Below, in pieces: positions 17,984-28,144 of a stretch of DNA of 64,000 bases. Numbering within the stretch: position 1 is the first letter of the stretch; every line of letters starts with the position of its first letter. Origin of the DNA: Lachnospiraceae bacterium (GTDB lineage Bacteria; Bacillota; Clostridia; Lachnospirales; Lachnospiraceae); NCBI GenBank assembly GCA_015057425.1, contig SVEL01000001.1, positions 124,001 through 188,000 on the forward strand, in the 5' to 3' direction. A program made the position numbers and the translations under genes. Under the pieces are notes generated by a model that was not told the origin of the DNA, searched no databases, and worked only from the letters and a program-made list of their open reading frames with translations.

Positions 17984-18685
17984 ATGAATATAGTTGAATT
18001 TAATGACGTTACACGTATTTATACCAGTGGTGATCACGAACTTAAGGCATTAAATGGCGTTAACCTTTCTCTTGAAAAAGGTAAATTTATAGTTATTTTA
18101 GGTCCAAGTGGTGCAGGAAAAAGTACTCTTCTAAACATATTAGGCGGACTTGACAGTCCAACAGACGGAAGTGTCATTGTAAACGGAAAGGACATTTCCA
18201 AACTTTCAAATAAGGAACTGGCTGATTATCGTGCGGAAACTGTTGGATTTGTATTCCAGTTTTATAATCTGATTCCAACACTTACCGTTAAGGAAAATGT
18301 CGAGCTTGTAAAAGAAATAGTCAAAAATCCCATCGACGCAGAGAAAATCATCGCTGAAGTAGGTTTATCAGACCATTTAAACAACTTCCCTTCTGAGCTT
18401 TCCGGTGGTGAGCAGCAACGTGTTTCTATTGCAAGAGCCATTGCTAAAAATCCTGAAATTCTTCTTTGTGATGAACCTACCGGTGCACTTGACAGTGAAA
18501 CAGGTGTTTTAGTGTTAAAGCTTCTCTTATCAATGGCTAAAAATTACGGAAAAACTATAGTAATCGTTACCCACAATCAAAACATTGCCCAGATGGCTGA
18601 TGTTGTTATAAAAGTAAAAAGCGGTAAAATCAAATCACTGATAAATCAGGATAATCCACTTTCTGCTGACGAAATCGAATGGTAA
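17984..18685 (+). CDS. ABC transporter ATP-binding protein (MacB/LolD type)
   Basis: 233 residues. Walker A is GPSGAGKST, the Q-loop [11 protein letters not shown], the signature [15 protein letters not shown], Walker [13 protein letters not shown] and the H-loop THN. The family powers FtsX-type permeases that move peptides, antibiotics or lipoproteins by mechanotransmission. The ATG at 17984 has GGAG six bases upstream; a TTG at 17972 is in that site. The permease gene follows after 24 bases, forming a two-gene operon that could be a host-peptide or antibiotic efflux system; the substrate is unknown. Confidence 0.93.
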   Translation: MNIVEFNDVTRIYTSGDHELKALNGVNLSLEKGKFIVILGPSGAGKSTLLNILGGLDSPTDGSVIVNGKDISKLSNKELADYRAETVGFVFQFYNLIPTLTVKENVELVKEIVKNPIDAEKIIAEVGLSDHLNNFPSELSGGEQQRVSIARAIAKNPEILLCDEPTGALDSETGVLVLKLLLSMAKNYGKTIVIVTHNQNIAQMADVVIKVKSGKIKSLINQDNPLSADEIEW

Positions 18686-18709
18686 ATGTAATTACAGATT
18701 GGAGAAAGT

Positions 18710-20983
18710 ATGTTATTCAAAAAATTAATACGAACAATATTTAAATATAAAGCACAATTTATATCTATGATAATTATGATTACCATAGGTGCAGGAATTT
18801 TCTTCGGCTTTAACATTGAATGGTGCAGCTTAGAAGAAGATACAAACAAATTCTTTGAAGAAACTAATTATGCAGATTTCCGCATCTATTCAGAAACAGG
18901 CTTTACCGAAGATGATATATCTGCCATTAAGAATGCAGACAAAATAGATAAAGCTACAAGATTTTTTTCTGTAAATGTAGGTATAAAAAATACTGAAACC
19001 TCCGTTGCACTTACAGTTTTAGAAGATTATGAAGTTTCTACCATGTACATAACAGACGGTGCGGCTTATGATGAAAATTCAGACGGTATATGGCTTTCAG
19101 ACCAATTTGCCGAGAAAAACGGATATAAAATCGGCGATAAAATCACTCTTTCCTACAAGACTATGGAAATTACAGGTGAAATAGTCGGACTTGTTAAGTC
19201 AGGCGAATATCTCATATGTGTTGCTGATGAAAACCAGCTTATGCCGGACCTTAAAGCTTTCGGTTTTGCTTACATTACACCTAAAAAATTAGAAGAGGCC
19301 ATGGGAACAATCTTTTATCCTCAGATAAATATTATTTCAGATGTAACAAAAGCTGAGGCTGAAGAAATTATAAGCAACGCTCTTAACAAAACTACAATGG
19401 TTCTTTCAAAAAATGAACATTATTCATATGCCGGTGCTGCCAGCGAAATAGAAGAAGGTAAAACTATGGGTTCCATATTACCTGTTCTCTTCCTTGCTAT
19501 AGCCATACTTACTATGGTTACTACAATGCACCGAATTACGACCAATGAAAAAATTCAAATCGGTACATTAAAAGCTCTTGGTTTCAGAGACAGCAAAATC
19601 ATCGTTCACTACACATCATTTGGCTTTGTAATAGGTCTTTTAGGAACTCTTATCGGAGTCGTTTTAGGTTTCGCAATAGCAGCAATAGTTGTATCTGAAG
19701 ACGGTATGATGGGAACGTATCTTGATATGCCTGACTGGTCCCTTGTAATGCCTCCTATCTGCTTTGTTGTTTTAGTACTGATGATTGTGTTCCTTACATT
19801 TATAAGCTTCTTATCTGTAAAACAGATGCTTAAAGGTACTGCTGCCGATGCACTCAGACCATATGTTCCAAAGAAAATGAAAAAATCATTTTTAGAAAAA
19901 CTCGGATTTTGGAATAAACTTCCGTTCCAGACAAAATGGAATTTCAGAGATATTATGCGTCATAAATCACGTTCTGCCATGACTCTTATCGGTATAATAG
20001 GCTGTATGACTCTCCTTGTAGGCGGTCTCGGTATGAAGGATACTATGGATACTTTCATTGATTTGGTAATCGATGGCGTAAATAATTATGAAACGCGTTT
20101 AAACCTTGCGGAAACCATTACAAACGAAAAAGCATTTGAGCTTGCCGAAAAATATAATGGCGACTATATGTCATCTGTAAGTATTCAATATAAAGGTGAA
20201 GCATTAAGTCTTGACATCTATAATGTCAAAAACAACAAAATCCGCTTTTTAAGCGAAGACAATGAATTTACAAACATTACTGATGATGGTGCTTATATTT
20301 GCATTAAACTGGCTGATAAAGGCATAAAGATTGGTGATACCATTACTGTATCACCATATGGAACTGATATCGAATACAACATAAAAGTAGCCGGCATCAT
20401 CCGCTCGGTTATGACCGAAAATATAACAATAACTGAAAATTACGCAAAGAGCCTTAATATGGATTATAAAATCAATGCAATTTTCACGGACACGGCAGAA
20501 AATGATATTGAAGCTGACGATGCCATATCAGGTACACAATCAAAACAAAAAATTGCTGACTCATATGACAGCTTTATGATGATTATGAATATAATGGTAG
20601 TTATTCTTGTAATCGCTGCAATTATTCTTGGAATCGTAGTTCTCTACAGTCTTGGAGTAATGAGCTATTTCGAACGCTATCGTGAGCTTGCAACACTTAA
20701 GGTAGTAGGCTTTGATGATAAAAAGATAGCAAAGCTTCTTATCGGTCAAAATGTATGGCTTACTGTAATTGGTGCTGCCATAGGCTTACCAAGCGGTGTA
20801 TGTGTTCTTCAAATACTTATAACTTCATTGGTTTCCGAATATGAATTAAGTCTCACTCTCGGTATCCTTACATATTCCGTAAGTATCCTGCTTACATTCG
20901 GAACATCACTTCTTGTAGCCTTCTTTGTGGCACGCAAGAATAAAAACATCAACATGGTTGAAGCACTTAAGGGTTCTGAATAA
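18710..20983 (+). CDS. FtsX-like ABC permease
   Basis: 757 residues with two FtsX-type modules. There is a membrane segment near 12-35, an external domain, a three-helix FtsX block near 250-375 (THR...LKALGFRDSKIIVHY), another helix near 425-450, a second external domain, and a final block near 620-750 (ELATLKVVGFDDKKIAKLL). This duplicated plan matches bacitracin- or peptide-type MacB-like exporters and lipoprotein releasers. The ATG is preceded by GGAG. It ends 13 bases before the convergent YhaN gene; no clear terminator was seen between. Confidence 0.9.
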   Translation: MLFKKLIRTIFKYKAQFISMIIMITIGAGIFFGFNIEWCSLEEDTNKFFEETNYADFRIYSETGFTEDDISAIKNADKIDKATRFFSVNVGIKNTETSVALTVLEDYEVSTMYITDGAAYDENSDGIWLSDQFAEKNGYKIGDKITLSYKTMEITGEIVGLVKSGEYLICVADENQLMPDLKAFGFAYITPKKLEEAMGTIFYPQINIISDVTKAEAEEIISNALNKTTMVLSKNEHYSYAGAASEIEEGKTMGSILPVLFLAIAILTMVTTMHRITTNEKIQIGTLKALGFRDSKIIVHYTSFGFVIGLLGTLIGVVLGFAIAAIVVSEDGMMGTYLDMPDWSLVMPPICFVVLVLMIVFLTFISFLSVKQMLKGTAADALRPYVPKKMKKSFLEKLGFWNKLPFQTKWNFRDIMRHKSRSAMTLIGIIGCMTLLVGGLGMKDTMDTFIDLVIDGVNNYETRLNLAETITNEKAFELAEKYNGDYMSSVSIQYKGEALSLDIYNVKNNKIRFLSEDNEFTNITDDGAYICIKLADKGIKIGDTITVSPYGTDIEYNIKVAGIIRSVMTENITITENYAKSLNMDYKINAIFTDTAENDIEADDAISGTQSKQKIADSYDSFMMIMNIMVVILVIAAIILGIVVLYSLGVMSYFERYRELATLKVVGFDDKKIAKLLIGQNVWLTVIGAAIGLPSGVCVLQILITSLVSEYELSLTLGILTYSVSILLTFGTSLLVAFFVARKNKNINMVEALKGSE

Positions 20984-20996
20984 AAGTTTTCGCCCA

Positions 20997-23372
20997 TTAT
21001 ATTCTAATCAGCTTTCCACCAAGAAGCTCTCCATACTCTTCCTTACAGGTTAGGAAGATAACCTGATGGCGCTTTGCAAATTCTTTAACGAGTTTGCAGG
21101 CTGCCGCCATACGTTCAGCGTCCATATTGTTAAACGGATCATCAAAAACAGCCACACCATCGCCATTTGGAAACAGATGCTCAAGCACTGCCAGGCGGAA
21201 TGCTATAGATACTGTTTCTTTTGTTCCTTCTGAAAGCTTTCCGTAATCCATAAGCCGGTTACTGCTGTAGATGTTCATATCAAGCTTATCCTGACGTGGA
21301 AATTCCGATACAACTTTTCCGCCTGTAATCAGGTCAAGATAATGTGTAAATCTTTCTGCAATATCTTCCATAGGATTTCCGGACATTTCTGCTTTCTTCT
21401 GTAAAAATACTTCTTTTATATGTTTCCACTGTACAAGAAGTTCTTTTAATTCTTCAAATTTTCTTCCTGCTTCTTCTACATCTGCTTCCGGATCTCCCTC
21501 AAGCTTTTCTGCATAAGCTTCAAGTCTGCTTACGGCAGCTGTTTTACATGCCAATGCATCTTCCTTATCCTTCTGTGCAACTTTTACTTTTTCATTAAGT
21601 TCTTCAAGGTATTCTGTCCAGTCACTTAATTCTCTGTATTCTTTCGGAATATCATCTAAATCTTTAAGACAATCTTTAATCCCGTCAAGTTCGGACATAA
21701 CACAGTTTATCTTTTCTTTTAATCCGTTTATGCCAGTATATTCATCTTCGTTACGGTTAATAAGTGCCTCTTTACCTGCTATAAAGCTTTCAAGGCTTCC
21801 TTTTTCTGTGAGACTTGTTATGTCTTCTTCTATCTCGGCTTTTTCTCTTATAACAGCCGGAAGCTTTTCTGCTTTATCTTTTATACTGTCATATGTCTCA
21901 CTGCCTAAGGAATTTTCAAACTTTTGCTGTTCCGTTTCAAGTATTTTTTTCATATACGTGTATTTTTCTGCGAGAGTCTCTAATTCCTCCACACTGTTTA
22001 CACCATACTTCTTATATATACTATCAACTGTCGTTCCAAGCACTCTTATCTTTTCATTGAGAATATCTGCGTCTATATCTGCCGGCGAAAGCTGTATCTC
22101 CATAATCCCCGGAATCAGTATATTTACAGCCTCTTCTATATGAACGTTACCTTCTTCTATATCAAGCTTTTCTCCGGTACGGACAGATGTAATCTCTACA
22201 TCATTTCCACTAAGCATCCTAAGCTTTGCACTGATATTTATTCCTGAAAGCTTATTGATACAACTATCCATTTCTTTTATAGAAGTTTTTACACACTTTA
22301 ATTCCTCTAAAGTCGGACATATCTTACCCTCTATTGCCTTTTCTGCCTCCATTACAGCATCATGCAATATTTTGACATTATTGTACCTGTCTAAGGCATC
22401 TCTGTCCTCCTTCTCCTTCTTTAGGGATATGGCTTTCTTTAACTTTTCTTCCATTTCAGGCCATTCTTTAAGGGTCATTTCATATCTTTTCAGTTCCTGT
22501 TCCAAACTGCCTGCCCTGTTTTTATATGTGCTCTGTTCCTTTAACTTTCCGGCATAAGCGTTAAAATCATCAAAATGCGCCTGAGTTTCCTTTAACTTCT
22601 CATCTTCACATCTAAAAACATCTATAGCCCTGTCAGCTTCCCTTTCAAGTGTAGCTATCTGTTCAAGGATACTTTTCTTATCTTCATAGTCGTAATATGC
22701 CTTAAGTATCTCTCCAAGTCCACTGGCCCAGCGACTGGACCTTTTTTGTGGTATACATTCTTCGTAGTTCCAATGACTGCCTTCTATTTCTTCTATCTTT
22801 TTATCAATTGCCTGAGCAACCATATCTATGGATATACCGTCACTTTCAGCAAATGCCTTAGTTACAACATCTGTAATTTCCTGCTTGGCATCAGTTTTCT
22901 TTGATACATCAAGAAGCGCTTCCAAAGAAATATCGCTGTTTCTCTGTGAAGATAACAGCAAATCTGTATACACGCCTTCACCATACACAAGCACTTCTTT
23001 CAATATTTCATCTATTTTTTCACGGTCACGTATTCTTCCAACCGGCGCAGATAATTCATGGTGAGCCTCTGCTCCCCACTCTTTTTCAATAATATATGTT
23101 TCGCCGGCTGCCTCAAGAGTTACCTTTCCGTCAATAAAATCTCCTGAAATATTACTATCTTTAATCTTTCCCGGAAAATACAATTCCTTAAATGTTTTAT
23201 CTGTTCTTGAGTCTATTTTTGCATTTTGGAAAAGAGTACGGGAAAGAAGATTTACCATAGTACTTTTACCTGTCTCATTTTTGCCGTACACAACATTTAT
23301 ACCATCCTCAAAGGAAAGGCTCTTATCTCTTATCCCTGCAAACTGCTTACAGGAAATTTCTCTTATCTTCAT
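20997..23372 (-). CDS. YhaN/SbcC-like coiled-coil ATPase
   Basis: 791 residues. An N-terminal ABC-type nucleotide-binding half begins MKIREISCKQFAGIRDKSLSF with Walker A YGKNETGKST (about 30-39). Long coiled coil occupies about 190-640, and the C-terminal half has the signature LSEGTKETVSIAFRLAVLE and Walker B VAVFDDPFNNMD. It resembles B. subtilis YhaN, a Rad50/SbcC relative. The start overlaps the stop of the YhaO gene (ATGA), so the two are translationally coupled and likely form an Mre11-Rad50-like nuclease for DNA ends. Confidence 0.88.
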   Translation of the reverse strand: MKIREISCKQFAGIRDKSLSFEDGINVVYGKNETGKSTMVNLLSRTLFQNAKIDSRTDKTFKELYFPGKIKDSNISGDFIDGKVTLEAAGETYIIEKEWGAEAHHELSAPVGRIRDREKIDEILKEVLVYGEGVYTDLLLSSQRNSDISLEALLDVSKKTDAKQEITDVVTKAFAESDGISIDMVAQAIDKKIEEIEGSHWNYEECIPQKRSSRWASGLGEILKAYYDYEDKKSILEQIATLEREADRAIDVFRCEDEKLKETQAHFDDFNAYAGKLKEQSTYKNRAGSLEQELKRYEMTLKEWPEMEEKLKKAISLKKEKEDRDALDRYNNVKILHDAVMEAEKAIEGKICPTLEELKCVKTSIKEMDSCINKLSGINISAKLRMLSGNDVEITSVRTGEKLDIEEGNVHIEEAVNILIPGIMEIQLSPADIDADILNEKIRVLGTTVDSIYKKYGVNSVEELETLAEKYTYMKKILETEQQKFENSLGSETYDSIKDKAEKLPAVIREKAEIEEDITSLTEKGSLESFIAGKEALINRNEDEYTGINGLKEKINCVMSELDGIKDCLKDLDDIPKEYRELSDWTEYLEELNEKVKVAQKDKEDALACKTAAVSRLEAYAEKLEGDPEADVEEAGRKFEELKELLVQWKHIKEVFLQKKAEMSGNPMEDIAERFTHYLDLITGGKVVSEFPRQDKLDMNIYSSNRLMDYGKLSEGTKETVSIAFRLAVLEHLFPNGDGVAVFDDPFNNMDAERMAAACKLVKEFAKRHQVIFLTCKEEYGELLGGKLIRI

Positions 23373-24511
23373 TTACATGCCCCCTTTACAGACTTTAAAA
23401 GCTCATATGCAAGCTGGGCTTCCTTAGGATTTTCTAACAATGCACTTAAGAAGCCTGCTGAAAAAGATGTTTCCGGAAACTCTGTCTCTATAAGTTCTTT
23501 AGAGATTAGACGACTGATACCATAATCATTGCTGTTACCTTCTACAAATCTTGAAAGTACCCTATCTAAGATTGCATTCTTAGCCGCATATTCTTCCGGC
23601 AAAACTGCACCCTGAAGTTCTATATCCACTACAGATTTATCCTGTACATCTGACAAAGCCCTGACTATATCTTCTTCCATAGTTCCTGCATTTACCGCAA
23701 TCACTCTTCTGCAGAAATTCAAATTACCTGAAATAAATTTTTTAGCACGGACGATTGTTTTCTCTTTAGTTTTATCAAGTTCTATTATAAAGGAGCATCC
23801 TTCCGTATTGCAATTTACGTCAGTCTGTACATGGGTTCCCGCGTTATATATACGACCTGCTTCCGAGTATTCGGCAGTACTTAAGTTCTTCGGAAACGGT
23901 ACATGAGTATGGCCTATAAGCCATACGTCCACAGGTATATTTTCAAGTTCATCCTTTGTCATAAGGAAGTACTGTCCTTCCCTATCTATAGTTTCACCTT
24001 CTATGGCGCCATGTGCTATACCTACTTTATATGTATTATCATCTTCTATATTTTCTTCTTTTATCCAATTGAGATTGTTTTTTCCCGACACTGAATGTAG
24101 CGTAGTACAATGTGCCGGATAAAACATCACTACATCATCGCCTACGCTCCATTTATAAGTTCTGTATTCATTGAGAAGAATAATGTTATCCTTCTCCTTT
24201 AAAATATCTTCAAAATACTGCCACACCTGTACTTCTTTGTCATAATAATCATGATTTCCCGGAAGCACGACAACTGTTCCCGAAAATTCTGATAACATAT
24301 CAAGAAGCTTCTTAATATCTTTCTTGGGTATGCTGTACGTATTTTCAAATAAATCTCCTGCAATTACAAATAAGTCACATCTGTCCTCATTTGCTTTTTT
24401 CACCATGCCGCGGAAAGCTTCCATTCTTGCAGATATTATGGCAGCTTTTTCCGGATGGCTTGCATATTTTAATCCTATGTGATTATCTCCTGTTAAGAAA
24501 ATCTTTATCAT
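23369..24511 (-). CDS. YhaO/SbcD-like metallophosphoesterase (DNA repair exonuclease)
   Basis: 380 residues. Calcineurin-type phosphoesterase motifs are in order: GDNHIG, AGDLFEN, GNHDYYDKE and GHTHVPFPK. It resembles B. subtilis YhaO, the Mre11/SbcD-like partner of YhaN. The start at MIKIFLTGDNHIG is chosen because AGGGGTGG lies seven bases upstream; a longer reading to 24559 would overlap trxB. It follows trxB by 26 bases and overlaps yhaN by four, consistent with one transcript. Confidence 0.88.
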   Translation of the reverse strand: MIKIFLTGDNHIGLKYASHPEKAAIISARMEAFRGMVKKANEDRCDLFVIAGDLFENTYSIPKKDIKKLLDMLSEFSGTVVVLPGNHDYYDKEVQVWQYFEDILKEKDNIILLNEYRTYKWSVGDDVVMFYPAHCTTLHSVSGKNNLNWIKEENIEDDNTYKVGIAHGAIEGETIDREGQYFLMTKDELENIPVDVWLIGHTHVPFPKNLSTAEYSEAGRIYNAGTHVQTDVNCNTEGCSFIIELDKTKEKTIVRAKKFISGNLNFCRRVIAVNAGTMEEDIVRALSDVQDKSVVDIELQGAVLPEEYAAKNAILDRVLSRFVEGNSNDYGISRLISKELIETEFPETSFSAGFLSALLENPKEAQLAYELLKSVKGACK

Positions 24512-24537
24512 GAATAAACCACCCCTTTGTCGAGCCT

Positions 24538-25455
24538 CTATGAAAGACTGTCTATACATTTACATGCAGCAATTGCTGCAACTGCACCATCTGCCACAGC
24601 TGTAGCCACCTGTCTGACAGCTTTACTTCTGCAGTCACCTGCTACATATATACCTTTTCCTGCTCCGTTTGGAATACAATCTTCGCCGGCATTGATATAT
24701 CCGTAATCGTTAAGACTTACAAGATTTTCAAAAGGCTTATTTTCCGGTTCCTGACCTATGGCAACAAAGATACCGTCAAGGTACAATTCCTTTGTTTCAC
24801 CTGTTACTGCATTCTTAACTACTATACCTTTAAATCCGTCATCTGCAATAATGCTGTCTACAACATGTGATAACATAATTTCTACGTTTTCACGCTTTTC
24901 TATATCCTTTACAAGACGTTCTTCACCTGTAAAGAAATCAAGATTCTGTATTACTGTTACTTTCTTGCAAATATCGCTAAGCATAACTGTCTCCTGGAGT
25001 GCAGTATTACCTCCGCCTATAATTGCAACTTCTTTATTTCTGTAAAATGCTCCGTCACAAACTGCACAATAGGAAATTCCTTCACCGGTATATTTTTCTT
25101 CATCCTCAAGACCTAACATTCTGTGCTTTGAGCCTGTTGCAATGATAACTGCCTTACACTGATAACTTCTGCTTTCACAGATAACTGTAAAATTGCCTGC
25201 TTCACCTTCTATCTTTGTAACGGCATCGAACTCGATCTCTGCTCCCTGAGCCAAAACCTGCTCTACAAGCTTGTCTCCCAGTTCAGCTCCGCTCATCTGT
25301 ATAAATCCCGGATAATTTTCAACTCTTGGTGAATGAGTAATCTGTCCGCCAAATGTTGACTTTTCTATAACCATAACTGTTTTTTCACTACGTCTTGCAT
25401 ACAATGCAGCAGTAAGTCCTGCCGGTCCCGCACCAACTACAACTATATCATACAT
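24538..25455 (-). CDS. trxB: Thioredoxin reductase
   Basis: 305 residues. FAD motif VVVGAGPAGLTAALYA, redox CAVC in YCAVCDGAFY, NADPH motif IIGGGNTALQE and the C-terminal FAD segment GIYVAGDCRSKAVRQVATAVADG are present. It transfers electrons from NADPH to thioredoxin or glutaredoxin-like proteins. The start at MYDIVVVG is chosen over 25473 because GGAGG lies between them. It directly follows nrdD, whose last 75 residues are a glutaredoxin-like domain, suggesting TrxB reduces NrdD. Confidence 0.95.
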   Translation of the reverse strand: MYDIVVVGAGPAGLTAALYARRSEKTVMVIEKSTFGGQITHSPRVENYPGFIQMSGAELGDKLVEQVLAQGAEIEFDAVTKIEGEAGNFTVICESRSYQCKAVIIATGSKHRMLGLEDEEKYTGEGISYCAVCDGAFYRNKEVAIIGGGNTALQETVMLSDICKKVTVIQNLDFFTGEERLVKDIEKRENVEIMLSHVVDSIIADDGFKGIVVKNAVTGETKELYLDGIFVAIGQEPENKPFENLVSLNDYGYINAGEDCIPNGAGKGIYVAGDCRSKAVRQVATAVADGAVAAIAACKCIDSLS

Positions 25456-25491
25456 ATTAAACCAAACCTCCATTTATATATTCAGACACTT

Positions 25492-25538
25492 AAGGCTGTC
25501 GCAAAATAACTGTATCTCTACTATTTTGCAACAGCCTT
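25492..25538. repeat. Long inverted repeat between nrdD and trxB
   Basis: Seventeen-base arms, AAGGCTGTCGCAAAATA and TATTTTGCAACAGCCTT, pair with one mismatch (a G:U pair in one RNA strand) around a 13-base loop. The T-run GTTTTTTATT lies on the plus side, the wrong side for a minus-strand terminator. It may be a small palindromic element or a processing hairpin in the nrdD-trxB mRNA. Confidence 0.6.
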
Positions 25539-25558
25539 ATGTTTTTTATTAATACTGT

Positions 25559-27964
25559 TTACTGTTTTTCTATAAATGCCTTAATGTTTGAAAGATTTTC
25601 GTACATTTCAGCCTTACCGTCACTAAACTTCATAAGTGTAGGTGCCTGTTTGATTCCGTACTGTTCTGCAACTTCCGGATTCTTGTCTGCAAAGATTTCT
25701 TCAAATTCAATTCCTGCTTTTTCAAGGAAATGAACAGCCATCTTACAATTTGGACAAGTTGTAGTTGCAAAAAGAATTACCTTATCACCCTGTTCTGCTA
25801 CTGCATTGGTTACTTCTGCATCTACGCTTTCAGGTTTTTCTGTTACTTCTACTGTAACGTTGCTTCCTGCCTTTGGCACTTTGTCAAGCTTAGAAGGCGC
25901 ATATACCTTTCTGTGCTTGTATTCCTGTGTCTTACCATCATTCCAGTTCTGAATTGGTCTGTAATAACCTGTTATACGGCTGTAAACCTCTGTCTTAGCA
26001 CCACATTCAGGACATTCATATACTTCACCTGCGATATATCCGTGATTCTTACATACTGAGTATGTTGGTGAAAGTGTATAGTATGGAAGCTTATAGTTCT
26101 CAGCAATTGTTCTAATAAGATTTGCTGCACTCTTCCAATCAGGAAGTTTTTCGCCAAGGAATGCATGGAATACTGTTCCTGATGTATATAATGTCTGGAG
26201 CTCGTCCTGAATATCAAGAGCTGCAAAAATATCATCCGTATATCCAACAGGAAGATGTGATGAGTTTGTATAATATGGTGTTTCACCATTTCTAACATCT
26301 GCTGCCGTAATAATATCAGGATAATGACGTAAGTCATGTTTAGCAAGTCTGTAACTTGTTGATTCAGCAGGTGTAGCTTCAAGGTTATAAAGGTCACCGT
26401 ACTGTTCCTGATAATCAGAAAGCTTATTTCTCATGAAGTTAAGAACTTCCTTAGAGAATTCCTGTGTTTCCTTATGTGTCATATCTGCACGAAGCCATTT
26501 TGCATTAAGACCAACTTCGTTCATACCTACAAGACCGATAGTTGAGAAATGGTTGTTAAATGTGCCGAGATAACGCTTTGTATATGGATATAATCCTTCA
26601 TCAAGAAGTCTTGTAATAACTTCTCTCTTAATCTTAAGTGAACGTGCTGCAATATCCATCATATGCTCAAGTCTCTTGTAGAATTCTTCCTTATCAGCTG
26701 AAACATGAGCAATTCTTGGAAGGTTAATTGTTACAACACCTACAGAACCTGTACTTTCACCACTACCGAAGAAACCACCTGATTTCTTTCTTAATTCTCT
26801 AAGGTCAAGACGAAGTCGGCAGCACATACTACGAACATCACTTGGTTCCATATCGCTGTTAATATAATTGGAGAAGTAAGGTGTACCATATTTTGATGTC
26901 ATTTCAAACAATAACTTGTTGTTTTCTGTTTCTGACCAGTCAAAATTACTTGTAATTGAATATGTTGGGATAGGATACTGGAATCCGCGTCCGTTAGCAT
27001 CACCTTCGATCATAATCTCGATAAATGCTTTATTGATCATATCCATTTCTTTCTTACAATCTTTATACTTAAATGGCATTTCCTTGCCACCTACTATTGC
27101 ATTAAGTTCTGCAAGGTCGTTTGGAACTGTCCAGTCAAGTGTAATGTTTGTAAATGGTGCCTGTGTACCCCAACGTGAAGGAGTATTTACACCATAGATA
27201 AATGATTCAATACATTTCTTAACTGCATCATAGCTTAAGTTATCTGCCTTAACAAATGGTGCAAGATAAGTATCGAATGATGAGAATGCCTGAGCTCCTG
27301 CCCATTCATTCTGCATAATACCAAGGAAGTTAACCATCTGGTTACAAAGTGTAGCAAGATGGCTTGCAGGTGCTGATGTAATCTTACCTGTAACACCGCC
27401 AAGACCTTCCTGAATAAGCTGTTTTAATGACCATCCTGCGCAGTAACCTGTAAGCATTGATAAGTCATGAATGTGAATATCTGCATTTCTGTGTGCTCTT
27501 GCTATTTCGTCATCATAAACTTCTGATAACCAATAATTAGCTGTAATAGCACCTGAGTTATTTAAAATCAAACCACCTACGGAATATGTTACAGTTGAGT
27601 TTTCTTTTACTCTCCAGTCTGTAACCTTAACATAACTGTCAACGATTTCCTTATAGTCAAGGATAGTTGACTTCATATTACGAATCTTTTCCCTCTGACG
27701 ACGATAAAGGATATATGCCTTTGCAACATCTGCATAACCTGCCTGTACAAGAACAGATTCAACACTATCCTGAATATCTTCCACAGCGATATGATGATTC
27801 TTAATCTTTGGTTCAAAATCTGCTGTTACTTTTAAAGCAAGGAAATCTATAATATTGTCATTATAGTTCTTTTCCTGTGCATCAAACGCCATACTTATGG
27901 CTTCGGAAATCTTATGCAAATCAAAATCTGCAATTTTTCCATCACGTTTTAATACTGTGTACAT
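25559..27964 (-). CDS. nrdD: Anaerobic ribonucleoside-triphosphate reductase with C-terminal glutaredoxin domain
   Basis: 801 residues. Class III reductase that makes dNTPs with a glycyl radical. An N-terminal ATP-cone (1-95) is followed by the reductase core (MCCRLRLDLREL; GSGESTGSVGVVTINLPRIA), a zinc site (CKNHG...CPECG, about 638-656) and the radical glycine in RITGYYRP (about G666). Residues 727-801 form a glutaredoxin-like domain with CPNC (737-740). Known: some class III enzymes use thioredoxin/glutaredoxin instead of formate as reductant; the built-in domain suggests that type. AAGGAG precedes the ATG; trxB follows. Confidence 0.96.
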   Translation of the reverse strand: MYTVLKRDGKIADFDLHKISEAISMAFDAQEKNYNDNIIDFLALKVTADFEPKIKNHHIAVEDIQDSVESVLVQAGYADVAKAYILYRRQREKIRNMKSTILDYKEIVDSYVKVTDWRVKENSTVTYSVGGLILNNSGAITANYWLSEVYDDEIARAHRNADIHIHDLSMLTGYCAGWSLKQLIQEGLGGVTGKITSAPASHLATLCNQMVNFLGIMQNEWAGAQAFSSFDTYLAPFVKADNLSYDAVKKCIESFIYGVNTPSRWGTQAPFTNITLDWTVPNDLAELNAIVGGKEMPFKYKDCKKEMDMINKAFIEIMIEGDANGRGFQYPIPTYSITSNFDWSETENNKLLFEMTSKYGTPYFSNYINSDMEPSDVRSMCCRLRLDLRELRKKSGGFFGSGESTGSVGVVTINLPRIAHVSADKEEFYKRLEHMMDIAARSLKIKREVITRLLDEGLYPYTKRYLGTFNNHFSTIGLVGMNEVGLNAKWLRADMTHKETQEFSKEVLNFMRNKLSDYQEQYGDLYNLEATPAESTSYRLAKHDLRHYPDIITAADVRNGETPYYTNSSHLPVGYTDDIFAALDIQDELQTLYTSGTVFHAFLGEKLPDWKSAANLIRTIAENYKLPYYTLSPTYSVCKNHGYIAGEVYECPECGAKTEVYSRITGYYRPIQNWNDGKTQEYKHRKVYAPSKLDKVPKAGSNVTVEVTEKPESVDAEVTNAVAEQGDKVILFATTTCPNCKMAVHFLEKAGIEFEEIFADKNPEVAEQYGIKQAPTLMKFSDGKAEMYENLSNIKAFIEKQ

Positions 27965-28035
27965 ACCTTTTCTCCTTCTTTATTTTATAACTTTACGTTT
28001 AAGTCACTAAAGTTTCGCATTCTGCGGATGTATAC

Positions 28036-28064
28036 AGTATAACCTTTATCTTGTGCTTTGTCAA
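28036..28064 (-). promoter_or_regulatory. Promoter for nrdD
   Basis: On the minus strand TTGACA (28059-28064), 17 bases and TATACT (28036-28041), about 70 bases before the nrdD ATG. Near-consensus. Confidence 0.75.
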
Positions 28065-28071
28065 TACAAAA

Positions 28072-28120
28072 ACACAAGATATTGTGATTGATTTATTTTC
28101 AAATTACAATATCTTGTATC
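28072..28120. promoter_or_regulatory. Pair of NrdR-box-like sites upstream of nrdD
   Basis: ACAAGATATTGT (28074-28085) and ACAATATCTTGT (28106-28117) are inverted copies of the core of the NrdR consensus (ACACwATATnTwGTGT). Their centres are 32 bp apart, about three helical turns as usual for NrdR. They lie just upstream of the -35 of the nrdD promoter. NrdR represses ribonucleotide reductase genes when dATP is high; nrdR itself is not in the window. Confidence 0.75.
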
Positions 28121-28144
28121 ATATTATATCTGTTTATTCACTTG

